DNA of 64,000 nt from UBA8231 sp036011085 (GTDB lineage: Bacteria; Latescibacterota; UBA2968; UBA8231): contig DASCMS010000135.1 of NCBI GenBank assembly GCA_036011085.1, forward strand, positions 13,521 to 77,520, in the 5' to 3' direction. This document shows, in pieces, positions 60,947-64,000 of this stretch. Below the pieces are notes generated by a model. That model had not been told where the DNA came from, searched no databases, and saw only the letters and a program-made list of their open reading frames with translations. How positions within the stretch are numbered: the first letter of the stretch is position 1; the number at the start of each line of letters is the position of its first letter. Both the position numbers and the translations under genes were made by a program.

Positions 60947-61732
60947 GTGCTCGGTACCGTCACCCTGACCACCGACTTCGGTACGGGCGATCCTTACGTG
61001 GGCGCCATCAAGGGTGTTCTGCTCTCCACCTCGCCGCAGATACAACTGATCGATCTCAGCCACGATGTCCCGCCACAGGACATCCTCGCCGGGGCGTACC
61101 TGCTGCAGCACGCCGCCGTTGAGTTTCCTGCTGGGACCGTGCACCTCGCCGTCGTCGATCCCGGAGTTGGCAGTGCCCGCCGTGCCCTCGTCGTCGACGC
61201 TGGCGGATACCACTGGGTGGGCCCTGACAACGGCCTCTTCTCTTTCGCTCTCGGATTGCCCGGGGCTCGTGCCTTCGAGATCACCCACCCCGATCTGCAA
61301 CGAGATCGGTTGAGCGCCACCTTCCATGGCCGCGACCTGTTCGCCCCGACTGCGGCACGGCTGGCCGCCGGTTTCTGTGTGGTGAACGTAGGTCCTGCCA
61401 TCGACGACCCCGTACGCCTGGCACCGACACGGACCGTCGTCAACTCTACCCTCATCGAAGGCGCCATCGTGCACCTGGATCACTTTGGCAACGCTGTCAG
61501 CTGTATCTGCTCAGCGGATCTGGCCTGTCTCGGTGACCCGAGCCGGTTGCGCGTCACCCTCGGCAAGGAGAGGGTGGGCCTCGTCGAGACCTATGCCGAT
61601 GTCGAACCCGGCAACCTGACGGCTCTCATCGGCAGCGGCGACCTGCTGGAGATCGTCGTGCGCGATGGCAATGCCGCACAGCGACTCGGCCTGCAGCGCG
61701 GAGACCCGGTCTCTGTGGAGCGCTGCCCGTGA
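60947..61732 (+). CDS. S-adenosyl-L-methionine hydrolase (adenosine-forming), DUF62/SAM hydroxide adenosyltransferase family
   Basis: A 261-residue enzyme of the fluorinase/chlorinase fold. Family marks are TLTTDFGTGDPYVGAIKG, LIDLSHDVPPQD, LAVVDPGVGS, VGPDNGLFS and IVHLDHFGNAVS. Ordinary bacterial members split AdoMet with water to adenosine and methionine; halogenase activity needs an extra loop that is not evident here. GTG start at 60947. Its stop overlaps the mutase gene. Confidence 0.88.
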   Translation: MLGTVTLTTDFGTGDPYVGAIKGVLLSTSPQIQLIDLSHDVPPQDILAGAYLLQHAAVEFPAGTVHLAVVDPGVGSARRALVVDAGGYHWVGPDNGLFSFALGLPGARAFEITHPDLQRDRLSATFHGRDLFAPTAARLAAGFCVVNVGPAIDDPVRLAPTRTVVNSTLIEGAIVHLDHFGNAVSCICSADLACLGDPSRLRVTLGKERVGLVETYADVEPGNLTALIGSGDLLEIVVRDGNAAQRLGLQRGDPVSVERCP

Positions 61733-63093
61733 CCGGGCCGGCACCATTGATCGTCAGCGTCTCAGGAATCCGTGGCATCGTCGGCCAGTCCCTGACCCAC
61801 GACACGGTGCGTCGCTTCGCCCACGCCTTCGCCGCCGAGCTGCCGATGAACGCCCGCATCGTGCTGGCCCGCGACACCCGGCCTTCGGGAGAAGAGTTCG
61901 CCGTCGCCGCCGCCGAGGCTCTCTGCGCTGCCGGTTGTCACGTCTTCGACCTGGGAGTCTGTGCCACGCCGGCCGCCAAGCTGATGGTGCTCGAGCTCAA
62001 AGCCCAGGCGGCTCTCATCCTGACGGCCAGCCACAATCCGGAACAGTGGAACGGGTTGAAACTCGTCCGCGGCGACGGCATCTTTCTCGACGCTGCCACG
62101 GGCCGCCGCGTCGAAGCCGCCTACCACCGGTCGCAGCGCCGCACCGGTGATGGACAGGTCGAGACCGTACCCCGCGACGACGTCGAGACCCGGCTGCTGC
62201 AGCGGATTCTCGACGTTGTCGATGCGGATGTCATCCGCAACGCCGGACTGCGCGCCGCCGTCGATCCCTGCAACGGCACGGGTGGGTTATTCGTGCCCCG
62301 TTTGCTCCAAGCCCTCGGCGTCGACATGCATCTCATCCACGGGGAGCCCCACGGCCGCTTCGCCCACGAACCGGAACCGGTCCCGGAGAATCTCATCGAT
62401 CTGGGACGGGCCGTCGTCGATGGTGACTGTCACGTGGGTTTCGCCGTCGATCCGGACGCCGATCGTGTCGCCCTTGTGGGCGAGACCGGACTGCCCATGG
62501 GTGAGGACCTGACCCTGGCGCTGGCGGTCCAGGCCGTCACCGAGTCGCGCCAGGGCCCCGTTGTCACGACGCTGTCCACTTCACAGGTCGTCTCCGATGC
62601 AGCCCTGCGCAATGGCTGCCCGGTGACTCTCACACCGGTGGGAGAGGTCCATGTTGTCGATGCGATGGTGACTGAGGGCGCCGTCATCGGCGGCGAGGGC
62701 AACGGCGGCGTCATCCTCCTCGACGTGGATCCGGGTCGGGACGCCGCCGTCGGCATCGCCCTCATTCTGCAGGCCCTGGCCCGGGGCGGCCAGCCGCTGT
62801 CGGCACTGGCAGGGAAGTTGCCTCAGTACGTGATCGAGAAACGCAAGGTCTCCTGCTCGAAACAGGATCTGCAACGCGCACTGGACGGGCTTGTGGTCCG
62901 ATATCCGGAGGCGCTGCAGCATCCGGTGCAGGATGGGGTGAAGCTGTACATGGATGGTGTGCTGCGTTGTCCCTGGATCCACCTGCGGCCGAGCAACACC
63001 GAGCCGGTGGTACGTATCATCGCCGAGAGCGGACACGGCGAAGAGGCGGTGGAGCTGTGCGACGTGGCGGAGGGTTTCCTGCGGGGCGAGTAA
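61729..63093 (+). CDS. Phosphohexomutase (phosphomannomutase/phosphoglucosamine mutase family)
   Basis: A 454-residue alpha-D-phosphohexomutase. The active serine loop is TASHNPEQWNGLK, the metal loop DPDADRV, the sugar-binding loop EGNGG, and the phosphate loop RPSNTEPVVRI. Substrate preference (mannose, glucose or glucosamine phosphate) cannot be set from the motifs alone; GlmM is a good guess. GTG start overlaps the previous stop. Confidence 0.9.
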   Translation: MTGPAPLIVSVSGIRGIVGQSLTHDTVRRFAHAFAAELPMNARIVLARDTRPSGEEFAVAAAEALCAAGCHVFDLGVCATPAAKLMVLELKAQAALILTASHNPEQWNGLKLVRGDGIFLDAATGRRVEAAYHRSQRRTGDGQVETVPRDDVETRLLQRILDVVDADVIRNAGLRAAVDPCNGTGGLFVPRLLQALGVDMHLIHGEPHGRFAHEPEPVPENLIDLGRAVVDGDCHVGFAVDPDADRVALVGETGLPMGEDLTLALAVQAVTESRQGPVVTTLSTSQVVSDAALRNGCPVTLTPVGEVHVVDAMVTEGAVIGGEGNGGVILLDVDPGRDAAVGIALILQALARGGQPLSALAGKLPQYVIEKRKVSCSKQDLQRALDGLVVRYPEALQHPVQDGVKLYMDGVLRCPWIHLRPSNTEPVVRIIAESGHGEEAVELCDVAEGFLRGE

Positions 63094-63111
63094 GAACGGG
63101 GTCGAGAGCGG

Positions 63112-63513
63112 TTACTTGAGATGCATGCCGGTGATGAACACGTCCGTGGCGCGAGACTTCTTCAGGACCTTTTCGTTGACCAGGATCATCAGCTGCTGCC
63201 GCAGGTTCTCGGCGCGCAGCGGATCTTCCAGTTCGGTCGTGCTCTGCCGGCTGAGCAGGCTGATTACCTCATGACGCAACTCGATGCGTTTGCGCTCAAT
63301 CTCGGCCAGACCCTCGACAGGGGGACAGACACGAAAGGCGGCCTGCACACGCAGATGCCGATCCGGAGCGCCAGCGGGATTCACCTCGATGGCGCCGAGA
63401 CCCTCATAGGTGGAACACTCGCTGGAGTTGTACGACGGCGTGGAGGCGCAACCGAACAGGCTGGCAGCGACGACCATCACGGCCGCCCCGCGCCGGGAAG
63501 ACTGCCGGGTCAT
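63112..63513 (-). CDS. FliL-like lipoprotein
   Basis: A 133-residue lipoprotein (lipobox SLFGC). The C-terminal 70 residues (IELRHEVISLLSRQSTTELE then LILVNEKVLKK-like pattern and DVFITGMHL) follow the FliL periplasmic domain (stomatin-like). FliL normally supports the flagellar stator through an inner-membrane helix; here it is a lipoprotein with no flagellar genes nearby. ATGA overlap with zapA shows coupling. Confidence 0.55.
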   Translation of the reverse strand: MTRQSSRRGAAVMVVAASLFGCASTPSYNSSECSTYEGLGAIEVNPAGAPDRHLRVQAAFRVCPPVEGLAEIERKRIELRHEVISLLSRQSTTELEDPLRAENLRQQLMILVNEKVLKKSRATDVFITGMHLK

Positions 63514-63926
63514 TCGATCGGAGCGGACTCAGGCAACCGGACAGTCTGTCGGTCCTGGAGCCTCTCCCCCAGGCGAGCGTTTGCACGGTCGGTGACGCGT
63601 GGCACGTCCTCCGCCGGCACCTCGCGGTCTGTGAGGGTGGCCCGGTCTTCGACGAGGCGGGTGAGACGCTCCACACTCTCGTGGGCCCGATCGGTGAATA
63701 CCTTGCGCTCCGACATCACCTTGAACAGATCAGACGTGACCTCCATCGCCGCCAGCATCGCCACCTGAGCCTTGGGCATCCGCGGGTTCTTGTCGGCGAT
63801 TTCCTTCATCTTGGTATCCACATAGGCGGCCACCTGCTGCACCTGATTGGGGTCGCCACCGATGCGATACTGCTCGCCGAAGATCTCGACGAGGACACCT
63901 TGTACCTGTGTGTCTGATTGTGCCAC
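63510..63926 (-). CDS. zapA: Cell division protein ZapA
   Basis: A 138-residue cytoplasmic protein with the ZapA core (GVLVEIFGEQYRIGGDPNQV, then AAYVDTKMKEIAD) followed by a coiled-coil helix. ZapA crosslinks FtsZ filaments at the division site. GTG at 63926 is preferred because GGGAGCGAG precedes it; an in-frame TTG at 63986 would add 20 residues without family support. The last 74 bases of the window are its upstream region. Confidence 0.85.
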   Translation of the reverse strand: MAQSDTQVQGVLVEIFGEQYRIGGDPNQVQQVAAYVDTKMKEIADKNPRMPKAQVAMLAAMEVTSDLFKVMSERKVFTDRAHESVERLTRLVEDRATLTDREVPAEDVPRVTDRANARLGERLQDRQTVRLPESAPIE

Positions 63927-64000
63927 GGATGACTCGCTCCCAGGCCCTGTGGATGAAGCGGAGAGGTCCAGCGTAAGTGGTTGCAAAGGTATGGCTTGCG

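Overview
High-GC bacterial chromosome segment with about 57 protein genes packed on both strands, many overlapping by 1-4 bases (ATGA, GTGA, TGATG junctions). No rRNA, tRNA, CRISPR array, phage or transposase was seen. Three secreted proteins carry a C-terminal NYPNPFN-type (FlgD-like / type IX-style) sorting domain. The window also has CRTAC1-like VCBS proteins, sulfatases, class I lysyl-tRNA synthetase, Cox15-type heme A synthase and multiheme cytochromes. Together these suggest an uncultured Gram-negative, aerobic polymer degrader of the Latescibacterota/Handelsmanbacteria/FCB-like type. That placement is inference from gene content, not a phylogeny.

Layout. 1-2158: end of a MATE transporter, then a hydantoinase/oxoprolinase. 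2411-12317: an envelope redox cluster with a redoxin, a cytochrome c/copper monooxygenase/TPR lipoprotein, two membrane proteins, two outer-membrane barrels, a CRTAC1-like protein and a beta-propeller/FGE-like lipoprotein. 12318-14504: heme A synthase and a TPR lipoprotein gene broken by an in-frame TAG. 14541-20704: a 1444-residue repeat protein with an S74 chaperone end, a dockerin/sorting-domain protein and a small upstream gene. 20780-23550: a cluster of GTTAC half-sites over a truncated aldo/keto reductase remnant, then sulfatase and sugar kinase. 23824-28208: a sorbosone-dehydrogenase-like protein and a pentaheme cytochrome, both with sorting domains. 28201-31535: ABC-F ATPase behind a probable attenuator, a 43-residue membrane peptide and a frameshifted GAF-TPR gene. 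31692-36379: dipeptidase, an ABC-2 permease fused to a propeller, its ATPase, a GntR regulator and a tiny HTH protein. 36520-37148: VapBC. 37115-45844: deacetylase, Bax-like hydrolase, sulfatase, glycosidase-like protein and a tightly packed six-gene operon. 46241-47573: a second tiny HTH protein, a structured leader with terminator, a sigma-region-4-like protein and a small membrane protein. 47642-64000: mostly housekeeping (acetyltransferase, phosphodiesterase, THUMP methyltransferase, ART-HEAT protein, ComEC, FxsA, YhbY, LysS, IF-1, TPR and propeller lipoproteins, SAM hydrolase, phosphohexomutase, FliL-like lipoprotein, ZapA).

How it fits together. Sulfatases, GlcNAc-kinase-like protein, deacetylase, glycosidase-like protein and Bax-like glucosaminidase fit uptake and breakdown of sulfated or amino-sugar polymers. 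The redoxin/copper/cytochrome proteins and heme A synthase fit aerobic envelope chemistry. The least explained items are the ABC-2 permease-propeller fusion with its HTH/GntR operon, two cases of terminators placed just before start codons (ABC-F and the sigma-like gene), the paralogous pair of 62-63 residue HTH proteins, and the ART-like/HEAT fusion.
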